From assembly GCA_019916065.1 (NCBI GenBank), contig CM034238.1:4056199-4120198 (forward strand): a DNA stretch of 64,000 nt. Reading direction: 5' to 3'. The notes below the pieces were generated by a model. The model saw only the letters and a list, made by a program, of their open reading frames with translations. It ran no database searches and was not told where the DNA came from. This document shows positions 12,699 to 24,920 of this stretch, piece after piece. Positions within the stretch are counted from its first letter, which is position 1; the number at the start of each line of letters is the position of its first letter. This DNA is from Vitellaria paradoxa (Eukaryota; Streptophyta; Magnoliopsida; Ericales; Sapotaceae). A program made the position numbers and the translations under genes.

Positions 12699-13449
12699 TG
12701 GGTTACCTCTCAAGAAAAAAAAAAAAAAAAAAAAAAGAGAAAGGTATATTTTTATGGGAATCATAATCTTCACTCGATCAGTACCACTGCATATAATTAT
12801 TAATTACATGCATGCAAAGGATTCTAACATGTTCTCTGGACTTATTAGCTCTATATTAGCCAAAGCCTTAATATATATATATATATATAATTAGGAAATT
12901 GTATTGCCGCTAACCATCAGAAAGGATGAAATTTCAAATTCAATCAAGGGGGGAGCCGGATGAATTCGAACTTGGTTTTAAACATTCCATTAATTAAGAA
13001 GTGGGAAATCTTGTTGGAACATGTTTACAAAAGCATAATTTTCTTGGTCATACCTGCTAATCCTTCAGTCCCTTCAAATTAATTTGAAGGCTCCGAAGTC
13101 CATCTTACCAAACTTTTAGTGTGTAGGCAACTTTTGAATAATCAAGTTTAGAGCTGATACACGGCACCACCAAGTCCCTTCTTTGGGTTCATAGCATGAC
13201 ATAAACGGATGGACGAGGGAGAATTACGATTTTAGGAAAAAAGGAATTCATCTCCTCCTGCATGATAAAGACTTTTGTTCAACAATAAGAAAATAAGGGA
13301 AGGGGGGGTGACTAAAGATTTTCTCATAAGTAATATTTTATCTCTATGCAAAGAATTGGCATGTATAAACTCATCTTAACCATCAAACCAATAGAGTACA
13401 CATATACACATCCATGTATAACCAAATACATCCACTTCAAACTCCCCAG
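12699..13449. other. Spacer between Pack-MULE and hAT MITE
   Basis: Holds a long A run, a (TA)n stretch at about 12871-12889 and unremarkable sequence. No gene recognised. Confidence 0.5.
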
Positions 13450-13701
13450 CAGGGACGGAGCTACCCTTAAAAAATGAGGGAGAAGGGGGGAGGGGGCAAA
13501 AAAATTACAAACATACCATGAATTATATAGAGAGAGATATTGCCCCTCCCCCCCCCCCCCCCAACAATCCCTCTTTTTTATTATTATACCAGACATCTCC
13601 ATAAGTTACCAACAGGATTTTTATTCTCCTCTAATGTTCTTCCATGTCAAATACCGTGTTAGCTTTTGGCCTCCACATAGAAATGCCTAGCTCCACCCCT
13701 G
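13450..13701. mobile_element. hAT-type MITE, 252 bp
   Basis: Inverted ends CAGGGACGGAGCTA (left) and TAGCTCCACCCCTG (right) are flanked by an 8-bp duplication, CTCCCCAG at 13442-13449 and CTCCCCAT at 13702-13709 (one mismatch). The 8-bp duplication and CAGGG end fit hAT elements. It lies ~130 bp downstream of the SWS1 stop codon and contains a 15-C run. Confidence 0.8.
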
Positions 13702-13833
13702 CTCCCCATTGCAGTTCTTTCAGAATTCAAAAAAAAAACAGGTGGCTTGATTGCGAAACCTATTTGGATGAAACTATTTGTTTGCCAATTACCTCCTCTC
13801 CTCCAAATGAAAATTGCAGCTTCTTTCAAAATG

Positions 13834-14877
13834 TCAGACATTGGATAACAGCAGAGCCAGTTGCTCATCAGATACCTTAACATTAACACATGCTCCTAGT
13901 GACGCTGCAAGTCTTGCGGCTAATTGATGCTTGCACTGGCAGAGAAGAGGAAACAAAGGAACTAAAGACATGAGTACGGTCCCTTGACAAAATTATTGCA
14001 ACCATCAACAAAAATAAACACCAGATTTTGCCAAAGTAAATGATGAACAAGCAAACTCACACAAAGCTGTTCCCCTCGATTTACAACGTCATAGAAAAAT
14101 GAATAACAAGCACAGTAGTGTTCCGCAAAACATAAATATTCCTCCTTCCTTCGAGACTCTCCCACAACCTAAACAGAACAAATAAATGGAAGTAGTTGAA
14201 AAGAAAAAAAAAAAAAATCCTTTATCCTTTCCCTGTTGCCAACATTTTCTCTTAATCAGCTACATTCCATGTAATTTCACTAGAATGTTTTCCATGTATT
14301 TTAGCAAATTATTACATGCCTAAAACAAGAGAATCTTTGTATTTTTTCTTCCTCAACAAAATCAACAATTTTGAATTTAGAACAGATAAATCTTCAAAAA
14401 TTAGAATCAACCTGAAAGATGGAGCGCCCACTAGGTTCTCCGGAAATCCTCTTCACACCTCCTTGATCCACTATCCTACTCGCCCGCTCAAAGTTCTTAC
14501 CAAACAAAAAATGCAGACTTCGAGGAGACGAATAACACCAGAACATGCCAAAATTTAATTCTCCTTGCCCATCAATCAAGATTTTGACATAAATTGAATG
14601 AGTGTATATATGTATGTAGATCAGTGTATATAAACTAACATTGAGAGCTGATCATCTGTTACTGTACGGATTCCGATTATAGTCAATGTGTGGCCTCCAA
14701 GCAGATATACATGAACAAGTGATTAATTGTATCAATCAATATATCTGTAAAAGAGTATGAATTCGAAATTAATGAAGAAATTTGGGGGTTTGGGGGGGGG
14801 GGGGGAGAACAACCTGACCGAGTCGACTCAATATCCCTCCACACCGTTTCTGCAACCAGACTACTAGTAGCATTCAT
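13834..14877 (-). CDS. SWS1: SWS1/ZSWIM7-like SWIM zinc-finger protein (RAD51 paralog partner)
   Basis: Five exons on the minus strand, 14877-14814, 14661-14640, 14517-14412, 14168-14061 and 13935-13834, all with GT-AG introns in phase, give 133 residues. Recognised by LHFLFGKNFERASRIVDQGG, SGEPSGRSIFQVVGESRRKE and EYLCFAEHYCACYSFFYDVV. The SWIM zinc ligands C-x-C...C-x-H are present as Cys83, Cys85, Cys101 and His103, with the last intron falling between Cys100 and Cys101. SWS1 proteins act in the nucleus in Shu-type complexes that assist RAD51 filament formation during homologous recombination. Exon 2 is only 22 nt. Length and motifs are complete, so the gene appears functional. Confidence 0.93.
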
Positions 14878-16703
14878 ACTCTCAACAAACCCCTTGATTC
14901 GTTCTTGTTTGAAACCCTAGGCTGTTTGGCTGCCTAGAAAATGCAACCGATAAATGGTGGAACCTCAGAAGATTTATCCGGTCTATTTCTTTGGGCCGAA
15001 GAATTGAAAGGCTGCTCTTTAGTCCTTTTTGACAATTGGGCTCAAACGAGGATGAAAATGTAAAACGAACCACGGAAAGCAATTTTGTTTGCGTTTTGGT
15101 GTGCGAGGTCAAAAATTTCTATTTTTTTTAATTCTTATATATTAAAAATTTCTAATTTTTTTTAATTGAGACCAATTTCTTTAATTTCCTTTCATTCTTA
15201 CCAATTTTCTCTAACTCTTTTCAATTTTTTCGTGCTTTTCGATGAATACACCCAACACTCAACTTTATTTTCACCCCAGTTTTCTTAGTTACTATGATTA
15301 AATAAATTAAATACTATAAATACGGAGATTTGGGAGGCAAATGTTTAAAATAAAAAATTTAAGAAAATAGAAAGATATTTTTGATAAATTATTTTTTTTC
15401 CTTTCTTAAATTTCATACTTCCTTTTTTTTTTTTTTACTTTTTTTGTTCCGTATTACACACATAAACGACTAATTTAAGGTTCTGTTTGGAAATTCATAC
15501 CTTTTTGACTTATTACCTTTTTGGCATTTTTTTTACAATGATCAAATTTAATATCTTATATTTTAATTTTCTTTTAAACTTTCAAGAGTAAAAAAGTCAA
15601 ATTAACACACAAAAATTAACTTTTTGTTTTCTTCCTGAATACAAAAAAAGCTAACTTTTTTGAAAGTAACTTAAAAAAAAAAAAAAAACTATTTGAAAGT
15701 AACTTAAAAAAAAAACTAACTCTTTTTTTATTTCTCAAACCAAGCCTACGTATAAAAAGAATTAAAAAAAAAGATGACTTTTAAGTTCATGTTTTTATTA
15801 TAAAACTTGATCCGACCTTATCATATGTGCATTACATTCGAAGCAAAAGGGAGAATCTTTTTGTCCACCATTTGTAATTTGGTTAGTCATTGAATTGGTT
15901 GATTTCATTTAAATGGGCGTTGGGTCAATTAGTGACTGGTTTTTTTTTTTAATTTTTTTTTTCAGGCGCATAAATTAATAATATGTATTTTATGAAGTTA
16001 ATTTCTTAAATTAAATACATCTAATTAAATTAACATAAAATATATTTTATTAAATTAAATTAAATTTATAAAAATATTTAATAAAAATAAATATTTTATT
16101 AAAATAAAATTAATTATTATAAATAAATTTAATTACTGAATATATTTTCTATTTTCATTTAAAAAATTACAACTGAAAACAAAAAAATTAAATAATAAAA
16201 AACAAAAACGGCTAATTATAAATAAGAAAAGATAAATGGTACCTAAAGGAGTTAAGAAAGTTACTCTTTTTTTTTTTTTTTTATAAGCCAAACCACTGGT
16301 TATGTGAGTTCACAAGGACAATCTAGCATTTTTCACATAAGTCGGTTTATTTACATTTTATAAATAAATTATTGTATTTTACTTTATTTTTACATTAAAC
16401 AAAATAACACAATTACTCTTATTTTTTTAATAAAATATGTTATATAATTTGAACATCATAAATATTTTTTTACAAGAATGAAGATAATTATGTAATTTTA
16501 TTTAATAAAACAATAAGTAGAGTGTAAGAGTCATTTGTAGAGTGTAAAAATAAGTCAATTCTTTCTGTATTATTTGTTGACTAAAATTAAGAAATATAAT
16601 AATAATAAATAAATGAATAATTTTTTTTTTCAACTTAAAAAAGCAAATTGCAACACTACTATTTTTTTCAATTCAAACATGCCCAAAAGAATTCCTTCAA
16701 ACA
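14878..16703. other. AT-rich spacer between divergent minus-strand genes
   Basis: Includes the SWS1 upstream region and a (TTAA/ATTT)-rich segment at about 15960-16210 that resembles the AT-rich insert at 46871-47846. Several poly-A and poly-T tracts. No gene recognised. Confidence 0.5.
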
Positions 16704-18322
16704 TCAATCTAGTACAACTAGATCCACATCCTGCTCCTTTTCTTCTCCACCGTCGTCATCCTTGTGTTTTCGGACAGATTTCATCAAAACATCAAGACTT
16801 TGAGTCCCCCTCTTTCTCCAAAAACAAATTCATCAAGCTCTTGAAGAAGTCACCAATCATATGCTCTTCAGTGACAATCCTCGCTGGACTTACAATCACC
16901 ACCGAGCAAGGAAATGGGTTCCTGAGGTTGAAGAACACAATCTCCGGCACACTTCTAATGCCCCTCTTCCGATAGCCCTCCCACACCTCCCTGTACTCTT
17001 CCTTCCTGTAGTTCTTCGATGCCTCCTCGAAATCCCTGTCGCTGAACACAAATACCTTCTTCACCATCTTCTCTTTGCTCAGCTTCTCAGACACCCACAC
17101 TTGCAATATCCTCTCAAACACTCTCCGGTAATCGACTCCCTCGCCGCACTCCAGGTGTTTGATGAAATCAACCTTGGACCGGACGTCGCCTCCTTCAATC
17201 TTCCGGAGCTTTGTGTAATTGCTGAACGTAAATACTTTCCCTCTCCATGGCGGTTCGCTGATTTCTGAGATCAACAAACTCATTGAAATTCCGAGCTTCA
17301 TCGTTGATCCCCTCGTGTTTGTTGAAACGTCGCAGATAGCGAGACTGTTCTCCAACCTTTTCTTCATAGATTCTATTTCAGTGTCTGGTGCTAATGACGA
17401 TCCATAGCTAGTTCTTGCATATTTTGTCGCGATGTTGAAATAGAATCTGAATCTTTTATCGATCCCCTTCGATAAATACTTGTTTGATTTGCTTCTCCTC
17501 GATTTTGAACCCTTCTGTGCCTGTGGAAGTGAGTTCTTGAGTGCTTCTCGGATAGGAACGAGAACTTCTTTTCTCAATCTCTCTCGGACTCTGTATGCGT
17601 AATGAGCTTCTTCGATCTGTTCGTACTCAGAATTCGATTCTCGCGGGAAGATTTTTCTAGCAATCCTCTCGCAAATCAACGTCGATTTATCGTTTACCGA
17701 ATCAATAGATGGACAGTATTTCGAAGCAAAGCTGATCTGTTCTACATCGCCTGAGTTGAGATGTTCGACATCATATTTGAGGGAATCGGCAAACAGTCTG
17801 AAATTCTTTCATGCAAGTATCGATAATTGGAATCGTTACGATACTTGACTACAACTCTTCTCGCCCTATCAATCTCTCGCTCCTTCTTGGTGCCTCTCTG
17901 CTCCTCCTCTGCTTCCGCCGCTAAAGATTTTCTGTCTGCGGGAGGATCAACCAACAACAACCGCCGGAGAATCTCCAGCAGATCTTTAAAGAAGCCGAAA
18001 CCGGATAGAACACTAATGTTGCAGGCTAGGGTTAGGGGTGGTTCTGGTGGGTCCAAATCGCCGCCGCGTAGAACGCTTCTTTGTTCGAGCCGTAGAGGCG
18101 AAATACGAGTTTGAGAGTGGTCAGTGGATCGCAATCCCAGGCACGTTCCAACAAAGTGGTCAGATTCTCCGGCGCGGTGGTTGGTTGGGATGAAAGATAG
18201 TTGAGTACTACCAGAGAGCAGTCAGAAGGGGGTTTGGCGGGGGGGGGGGCGGCGGCATTCGCCGGAAGAAGTTTTCCGCCGGTGAATGGGGAGCGGAGGA
18301 GTGGGGGGCCAATTAACTGCAT
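16704..18322 (-). pseudogene. DUF2828 (vWA-like) gene broken by three frame shifts
   Basis: Read from 18322 to 16704 the pieces together make an almost full DUF2828 protein: IGPPLLRSP at the start, ERAWDCDPLTTLKLVFRLYG, then FGFFKDLLEILRRLL, then HYAYRVRERLRKEVLVPIRE and the vWA-like part, ending VDLVVLD. Frame changes are needed near 18055 (CCCC run), near 17782 (TTT run) and near 16807 (GGGGG run). The N-terminus is shorter than usual, and the MIDAS-like motif normally DVSGS reads DVSTN. No intron is evident. The function of DUF2828 proteins is not established. It is either a recent pseudogene or a gene with base-calling errors at homopolymers; the altered MIDAS favours decay. Confidence 0.85.
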
Positions 18323-18380
18323 GAGGCTGTAGCATATGTGTACTGCGTTCGTCGCTCCTAATTAATTAGTACCCTATGGG

Positions 18381-18552
18381 TTGGGTTTGTTTGGAGTAAG
18401 AAAAAATGAGATAAATTGAGATAAATTGTGGTTTAGGGAGAGTTCGTAATGCGTGCAGTGAGAGAAAAAAATTGATGTGATATAAAGTTAACAGAGATTT
18501 ATAGAAATTCTCAGAGATTTTCAGCAAAATACTGCACGCCAAACGCAGCCAT
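18381..18552. mobile_element. Tourist-like MITE copy
   Basis: Opens GGGTTTGTTTGGAGTAAG and closes near CGCCAAACGCAGCC. It shares a long collinear interior (GAGTTCGTAATGCGTGCAGT, GATATAAAGTTAACAGAG) with 42524-42690. The target duplication is unclear. Confidence 0.6.
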
Positions 18553-18733
18553 AGGCAAGAAGTAAAGGATTAAAATCAGCAACTAATCAATCCAAATTTA
18601 GCGCTGACGTGATCCGGTTTTTGAAGATTACTTGGGCAAGAAGTAAAGATATTTGATTAATGTATTGTTATTTTTAGTTTTATTTTTATTTTTTAAATTA
18701 TTTAATAAAGAAAATTCATTAGAATGCATTTTA

Positions 18734-18871
18734 GGGTGTGTTTGGAGTAATAAAAAATGAGATAAACTGAGATAAAATGAAATAAGTTATGGATACGTAA
18801 TTCGTGCAGTGAAACAAAAAGTGAATAATTTTTAGAGATTTTTAGTATTTTATCTCATGCCAAATGTACCC
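18734..18871. mobile_element. Tourist-like MITE with TTA duplication
   Basis: GGGTGTGTTTGGAGTAATAA at the left and GCCAAATGTACCC at the right, flanked by TTA at 18731-18733 and 18872-18874. Confidence 0.8.
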
Positions 18872-18966
18872 TTAATAAAGAAAATACTATACAAAAATTA
18901 TCATAAGATTCAGGGGGGAAAATAAAATATTACTAGGATGCAATATGTTTACAGTATGTCCATTAA

Positions 18967-19331
18967 GGCCTCGTTTGGTATACAAACTTCCTCTATAAAA
19001 TTTTATAAATCTCTAACAATCCCTTTACCTCTAATTTTCTCGCCATCACTAATTTCAAAAAATTTCAATATTTCACTAAAAAAATAAAAAAATTTAAAAG
19101 TAAGTTAACCTGAATATGTAAATTTTTTATATAATCATATTCTTCATGTCAAAAGGCTTTCAAATGAGTACCAATGTTACTATTTTTTGTGAATTTTTTT
19201 GAATCCGTGGGAACGATTTTTCAAATCCTCGTTCCCATGGTTTGCTATTTAAAAAAAAAAGGGCGCCAAAATTAACTCTAAATTATATTTTATCTCAATT
19301 TATCTTATTTTTTCTTACACCAAACGGAGCC
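18967..19331. mobile_element. ~365-bp Tourist-related MITE with TAA duplication
   Basis: GGCCTCGTTTGG and CCAAACGGAGCC are inverted ends, flanked by TAA on both sides (18964-18966, 19332-19334). The interior matches 28031-28389 in opposite orientation, with a complementary TCCGTGGGAACGA / TCGTTCCCATGG core. Confidence 0.8.
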
Positions 19332-19496
19332 TAATTAGAATTCAAATTATTTATAGAACTGCCACATTAATTATTACAATCATCTTCATTGTTCTTATTC
19401 TACAATTTTATGATAGTAGAACAATATATATTTTTTTAATTGTTCTCTTTTAAGTCACGCACGTTACATGCGGAATCAAGAGATGGAGTTGATTAG

Positions 19497-19736
19497 TTAG
19501 TAGGGGTCTGGTTTATCAACCCCATCGAGATTTCTGAGCCAGTAAGTCTGTTTAAGAGAGGCCGCACCGTCTGGAACATGTTCCATCACGCTTTCTTGTC
19601 CGGCGGGAAAATAGATCCCCGTTCGAGGATGAGGCACCCAGCAGCCGCTGGATCGATTGCGATCTCGCATCTTGTCATCTCCCTTCACCATCGAATCTTT
19701 ATGTTTGTAATCGACTTTGTTCACCACCTTGCTCAT
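19497..19736 (-). CDS. Small LEA-like protein
   Basis: A single exon from the ATG at 19736 encodes 79 residues. It opens MSKVVNKVDYKHKDSMVKGD and carries CWVPHPRTGIYFPAGQE and QTYWLRNLDGVDKPDPY. The WVP-x-P-x-TG-x-Y-x-P signature is typical of small late-embryogenesis-abundant-type plant proteins, thought to protect cells during desiccation. An in-frame stop lies upstream, with only non-ATG codons between it and this Met, so this start is preferred. The C-terminus ends right after DKPDPY, slightly earlier than I expect for relatives, so a few residues may be missing. No intron seen. Family assignment rests on recalled motifs only. Confidence 0.62.
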   Translation of the reverse strand: MSKVVNKVDYKHKDSMVKGDDKMRDRNRSSGCWVPHPRTGIYFPAGQESVMEHVPDGAASLKQTYWLRNLDGVDKPDPY

Positions 19737-19830
19737 GCACCGTCCAATCACCAGTTTAGGCGTCCCACGCGACCTGAAGTTCGGCCCAGAAGCAAGATTT
19801 CATTCTAAATTTATACCATTTCTTTTATAA

Positions 19831-19978
19831 AGGTATCGTTTGGAGTTACAAAAAATTTCAAAAAAGTTTATAAATTTTTTATTATATCAACTTTTTTCTT
19901 GCACTACACACATTACAAAATCATAATTTTTTCACTTTATCTCATTTTTTCTCATTTTTATCGTTCAAACACACACAA
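19831..19978. mobile_element. Tourist-like MITE copy
   Basis: GGTATCGTTTGGAGTTAC at the left and CGTTCAAACACACAC at the right, with the usual AT-rich interior containing ACTACACACATTACAAA. The target duplication is not clear. Confidence 0.55.
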
Positions 19979-20624
19979 AGTTTATTCCAAATGACCATCA
20001 TGTGAAGGCATAATTTATTTTAGTATTTGAATATGTATTACAATGTATTTGGAGTGTCAAAAAAATAAAAACAAAAAAAATTAAAACTTTTTGTAATTTT
20101 TGTCCTGCATATCTCAATTTTTTTTTTTAAAGTTGAGTATTTGATAAAATCTTGTAAAAATTGGAAGATGTTTAAAAATTTTGAAAAAAGTTGCAAAAGT
20201 TAAAAAGAAAATTGAATAGTGTTGGAAAAATTTTTAATTAGAGAAATTTTGTTTTTTTTTTTTTTTTTTGGGTGCACCAAAGGATAATTTCTTAGTGTTT
20301 ATGTAAATCAAAATAGAAGTTATTTATAATATATATATAATTTTTTTTTTTTTGAAACTTAAAGTCATTTTTTAAATTACTACCGCCTTTTGTACAGTAA
20401 ACATTTTCTATTGTTTTCCCGGTGATCAGAAAATTTAAATCTTGTCCACTGCATATTTTGTCTTATATTTTATTTATATTTCGTACTATATATAATTATA
20501 CCTATAATATTTTATGAAAGGAAAATCAAATTTGATTGTATTTATAATTATATAGATAATATTTATGAATGGAGAATCAGAATTGCTGTTTCGTACCATT
20601 TATAGATCAAATATACTAAGGGGG

Positions 20625-21126
20625 CGCAACCTCCGTTTGAAAAATATCTGAAATTTTATAAAAATTTTTATACATTTTTACATATTTTTACTTTTTTAAA
20701 ATTTAAAAAAATATTCAATATCTTTTAAAAAAAAAGTCGATAACTAGAATTCAATTAATTAAATAACAAAAATATTTTCGCCATTCTTATCATAGTTTTT
20801 TAAACTACTAAACGACACCCACTTTGACTATTTTTTGTGGGGTCGTAAAAATTGTTCCAACGGATTATAGAAATCGTTTTGACGAAATCACGCTGTCAAT
20901 TTTCGTCCAAACGATTTTTACAATCTGTTTGGACATTGTTTGGAGGATTATAGTGTAAAGAAGTAATGATTGCTTAAAATTTTGAATCCGTCCAAACGAA
21001 TCCAATCCGTCATAACAAAATCTTATTATTTATTTCCAAAAAACGTGATTTGAGTTGTGTGCACCAAACCTAAAAAATTTTTTAAACTACATTTTATTTC
21101 ACTTTTACCATTCCAAACTTATCTTA
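20625..21126. mobile_element. MITE, ~500 bp, second copy of the GGTGCACC family
   Basis: Collinear with 6648-7151: the shared segments include TAACTAGAATTCAATTAAT, CGACACCCACTTTGACTATT, AGTGTAAAGAAGTAATGATT and TTTTGAATCCGTCCAAACGA. The left end is degraded. Confidence 0.65.
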
Positions 21127-22500
21127 AAATAAAAAAAAATAAAAGAACGAAAGAAAAAATAGAAGGTCAATAGGCAAATAGGAAAGCATGATCTCTCTCC
21201 CACGTCCAATTATGAAGTCTAATCCTTCATTGGTTTCCACATTAATTTTTTCGTTAAAAAAAAAAAAAAAAAAAAAACAGAGAGAAAGAATGAATGAAAA
21301 ATATACTCATATATACATATACACCCACATATCACGATTCTTATAATTGGATTCAATCCATTTAATAGCGACCCATTATGACTCGTCAAAATTCGATTCA
21401 AACCTGTTCTATACTAAATTAACTACTTAAATCATTAGGTTAAATTAAAACCCATAATCAACTGTATTAGAAGACAAATAACATCACCTGTGCAGTAGCA
21501 TCCTTGCTTTGGTGTCCCAGAATGATCCAGCCATGGCTCCAATCCAAGCAAGGGTTGTTTACGCAGAAACTCAGAAACCCGCTGGTGTTGTTTGCTGCAA
21601 TGATTGATCGATTTAAGGTTTCGACCTCTTTTATTGGTTATCAAAAGCAAATGCCTATCTATCTATATATATATACATATATATCATGAAAAATGAATAA
21701 ATTCTCCCCTTGCAAACTAATAACAAAAATGGAGAATAAATTCAAAGCTGCATACTTTCAAAAGCTAAAAGTGAAATTCAAATTTGAAGTACTTGGAGAG
21801 GGGCCAACAATCTGTGGTGCTGAGCATCTACTTTGCTTTGTTTTCAAGATGCCTGCCATCTAGGGATTAAAGATTAATTATAGGTTGTGACTAGCGATCA
21901 TTTACTCGCTTTTATGTATAGTAAATCATGATATGTATTACTGATCATGTGTACAGACGTAGATTGTTTACCTGAATTAAGTTAGGTTGGGGGGCCGGAT
22001 TATCGAAAAATAACAAAAAATAGAGTTTTAAGTAATTTTTTGTCATTTAGCGCATAACTCTCAAATTATATTTTTTTAGAGATGAGTAGTACTGTTTCTT
22101 ATTTTTTGTATCAGTTTTTCGAAAAAAATAATTTGTTTGAAAGGTTTTTTGGATCCATTTGAAAGGTTTTATGTCATAATTTTTTAAAAGTTGTTAAAAA
22201 AATTTTTAAGATTTATAGAAAAGTTATTAGGGTTTGTAAAAAATTTATTGAAATTTGTAAAAATTTGTTGGGATATACAAATATATATAAATTATAGAAA
22301 TTTTACAAATTAAAAGAAAGATAAAATGTGTTAGAGAGTTTTAATTAAAATGTATTTTTCGAATTGAAGCTTTCCAATTTGGTTAAATAGTTCGTCTAAA
22401 ATTATTCATATTTAGTTTTTTGGCTAAGTTTGAAAAAAATTAAAATCCAACGGATAGAAATAGCTGAATATTATAAAAGTGCATAATATATATATATATA
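21127..22500. other. Spacer, no confident gene
   Basis: On the minus strand near 21534-21487 an ATG opens MAGSFWDTKARMLLHR before a possible donor. It could be a short first exon, but no continuation was found. Otherwise AT-rich sequence, with a degenerate MITE-like stretch at about 22000-22330 and a (TA)n run at 22488-22510. Confidence 0.4.
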
Positions 22501-22509
22501 TATATATAT

Positions 22510-22650
22510 GGTGCATTTGGTGCACTGAATTTTACTGAAAATTTCTGAAAACTTCTGAAATTTTTTAAAAGTTATTTACTTTTTATTTCACTATACAAGT
22601 TATAAACTTACAATTTATCTCACTTTTTATCACTCAAAACAAACTCATAA
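22510..22650. mobile_element. Tourist-like MITE copy
   Basis: Begins GGTGCATTTGGTGCACTGAA and ends near ATCACTCAAAACAAACTC. The interior matches the short MITE family (TTTCACTATACAAGTTATAA). Confidence 0.5.
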
Positions 22651-22839
22651 CGTATATATATTATAACCAAATTGACTGAATTTTGATTTGAACTTTTTTT
22701 AGAAACCAAACCGCCTATTCCTCCTGTTTGATTTCAGTTTTTGTAAACTAAAATTATTTTGAAATTTTAGTTGTAAATTTCAACTAAAAATTTATTTTTT
22801 ATTTTAATTGTAAATATTGAGTTAGATATACTACACCGT

Positions 22840-23392
22840 TCGGAGTGCTATAAAAAAAAAAACATAATAAATCTCTAACAATCTCTATCTATCACTAAAA
22901 CTCTCTATTATACATTTACATTTTCTCACTTTTACTAATTTTAAAAAATTTTAATATTTTGCTAAAAAAACGAAAAATCCAGAAGAAGGTTAATCAATTA
23001 TGAAGATTTTTTTGAACAATCATATTCTTCAAGTCGAAAACTTTCAAACGAGTACTATTGTCACTATTTTATACGATTTTTTTAATCCGTTAAAACAGAT
23101 TTGAAAGATTATTCTAATGGTTTTGGCGCTATAAAAAAGTGTAGAGACTTTTTGAATCCATTAGAACGGATTTGAAAAACTGTTCTAACGATTTAGTGCA
23201 AAAGAGAGAGAAAAGACTTATTGTGCGGAACATTGAGTGGCATTTTCTCAAATCCGTTAGAACTGATTTAAAAAACTGTTTTAACGATTTTGGCATTATT
23301 CATCTCTAAAAAATACAATTTAAAAAGAAACACCAAATATCTTTCTTTACCCAAAATTAAATTTTTTTTTATTTTTTATTACCCCAAACGCT
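22840..23392. mobile_element. ~550-bp MITE, CCGTTCTAACGG family
   Basis: Begins CGTTCGGAGTGCTAT and ends TTACCCCAAACGCTACC. The interior has repeated AATCCGTTAGAACGGATTT-type palindromic blocks. Collinear relatives lie at 46262-46720 and 51712-52292, and a related inverted copy at 41038-41530. Confidence 0.65.
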
Positions 23393-24744
23393 ACCTACAT
23401 TGTTGGTATCTTGAAGACAATGCATGTCTGGAGACACTAACGTAATAATGATTAGCACTTTGATAGCCTTGTCTACGAAAGAGTACAAAATATTATCACA
23501 TGACGAGTTTTTATTATTCCAGAACGTCTTTTAACAAATGCGTAAATATAAAACTTAACATTTTGGCATCATTGAAAAAGATGTGCTCCAACTTGAAAGG
23601 CTACAAATATTTCAGATGTTTTATTGATTGAGTAGGTAATGGAATCATTCGGAGATCTCAAAATCTCTTAAAATTTCTATAAATTTTTACATTTTTTTTA
23701 TAAAATTTAAAATTTTTGTAAATCTCTATAATTTTTACAAATTTTAATAAATTTTTACAAATTCTAATGAATCTTCATAAATTTCTAAAAAAAATTATTA
23801 CCAGAATACGTTTGAATGGACTTTTCAAACAGAAATCCCTATCAAAAGATTTTCACTGTTCATTTATATATATATATATATGTATATACATATATATATT
23901 GTGATTGATTGGTTACACTTTAAGTACTAAAAAAAATTTATCAGACCACATTTTATTGTAATTTTTAAAACTAAAAACTGCCCCCAATATGTACCTCAAC
24001 TTATTACGGATTATGTACATTGCCGAGCCACGTGTGCCTTTATTTTTATTTTTCTTTTTAAGAAATGAAAGAAGAGAGGCACACCATGGTTATTTGTAAG
24101 AGGAGAAAATAAAAGAAAATATATTTTATTTTATCTTTATTTATGCTATTATAAGATAAATACCAAAGTTTAGTGAAACTTTTTTTTTTGTATGAATCAA
24201 TTTTTTGGTGAAGCCTTTTTTTTTTTTCTCATAATATTCTATAACTTCCTATAACTACTTATACTTTAATAGCATTAAAAAGTAATTTTTTTATAACTAT
24301 CACATAATTACGTAATTTCACTTATTTATATTTTTATCTATGTTAGATACCCTTTAACTACTTACTAATTTGTAACTTTTTATTTTTTAATACTCCTTAA
24401 TTATGTATTATTTACTCAAATAACCTTAATTACTAATTATTTACTGTTTGAGACACTTTTTGTAATTTTTTTTTTACAATTTTATTGATTATTAAGACAA
24501 AAAAAAAATATTCACATGCACAATTGTACGTGTACAGACGTCTCTAGTTAAAATAATAATTACCTAATTATTTTTAAAATTCTTAAGACAAAACCATTAT
24601 CCCCTTTTTTTAAGGATAAGGAGACAACTATTCTCCCACAATTTCTTTCTACCCTTAATTATTATCCTCTGGGCTCCCACAAATTCCAAACAAATCATAA
24701 CTTTTGAATGAAGCACTAGCTTCCTGCAGTGAAAGAAAGGTCCT
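23393..24744. other. AT-rich spacer
   Basis: No gene recognised. Poly-T tracts and a (TA)n/TACATATATA block at about 23868-23900. Confidence 0.5.
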
Positions 24745-24920
24745 ATGTATGTGCTGTGCGCGCCCCCAAGTGGGTTTGATGGAAGTCCAGGACATGGAAT
24801 TAATTCCTCCTGCAATTCCATTTCTTGGACAATAGTATGTGTGTGCGCGCCCAAGTAGATTTGATTGAAGTCCAATATATGGAATTAATTCCTTCTGCAA
24901 TTCCATCTCTTGGACAATAT
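24745..24920. repeat. ~90-bp imperfect tandem duplication
   Basis: Two units each contain TGTGCGCGC, CCCAAGT, TTTGAT.GAAGTCCA and the palindrome GGAATTAATTCC, followed by CAATTCCAT.TCTTGGACAAT. The second unit is slightly shorter. Confidence 0.88.

Noticed and set aside
13324..13602. 92-codon minus-strand frame
   Set aside because: Runs through the hAT MITE and a poly-C tract; not coding.
21487..21534. Possible first exon MAGSFWDTKARMLLHR on the minus strand
   Set aside because: No second exon, promoter or family support found.
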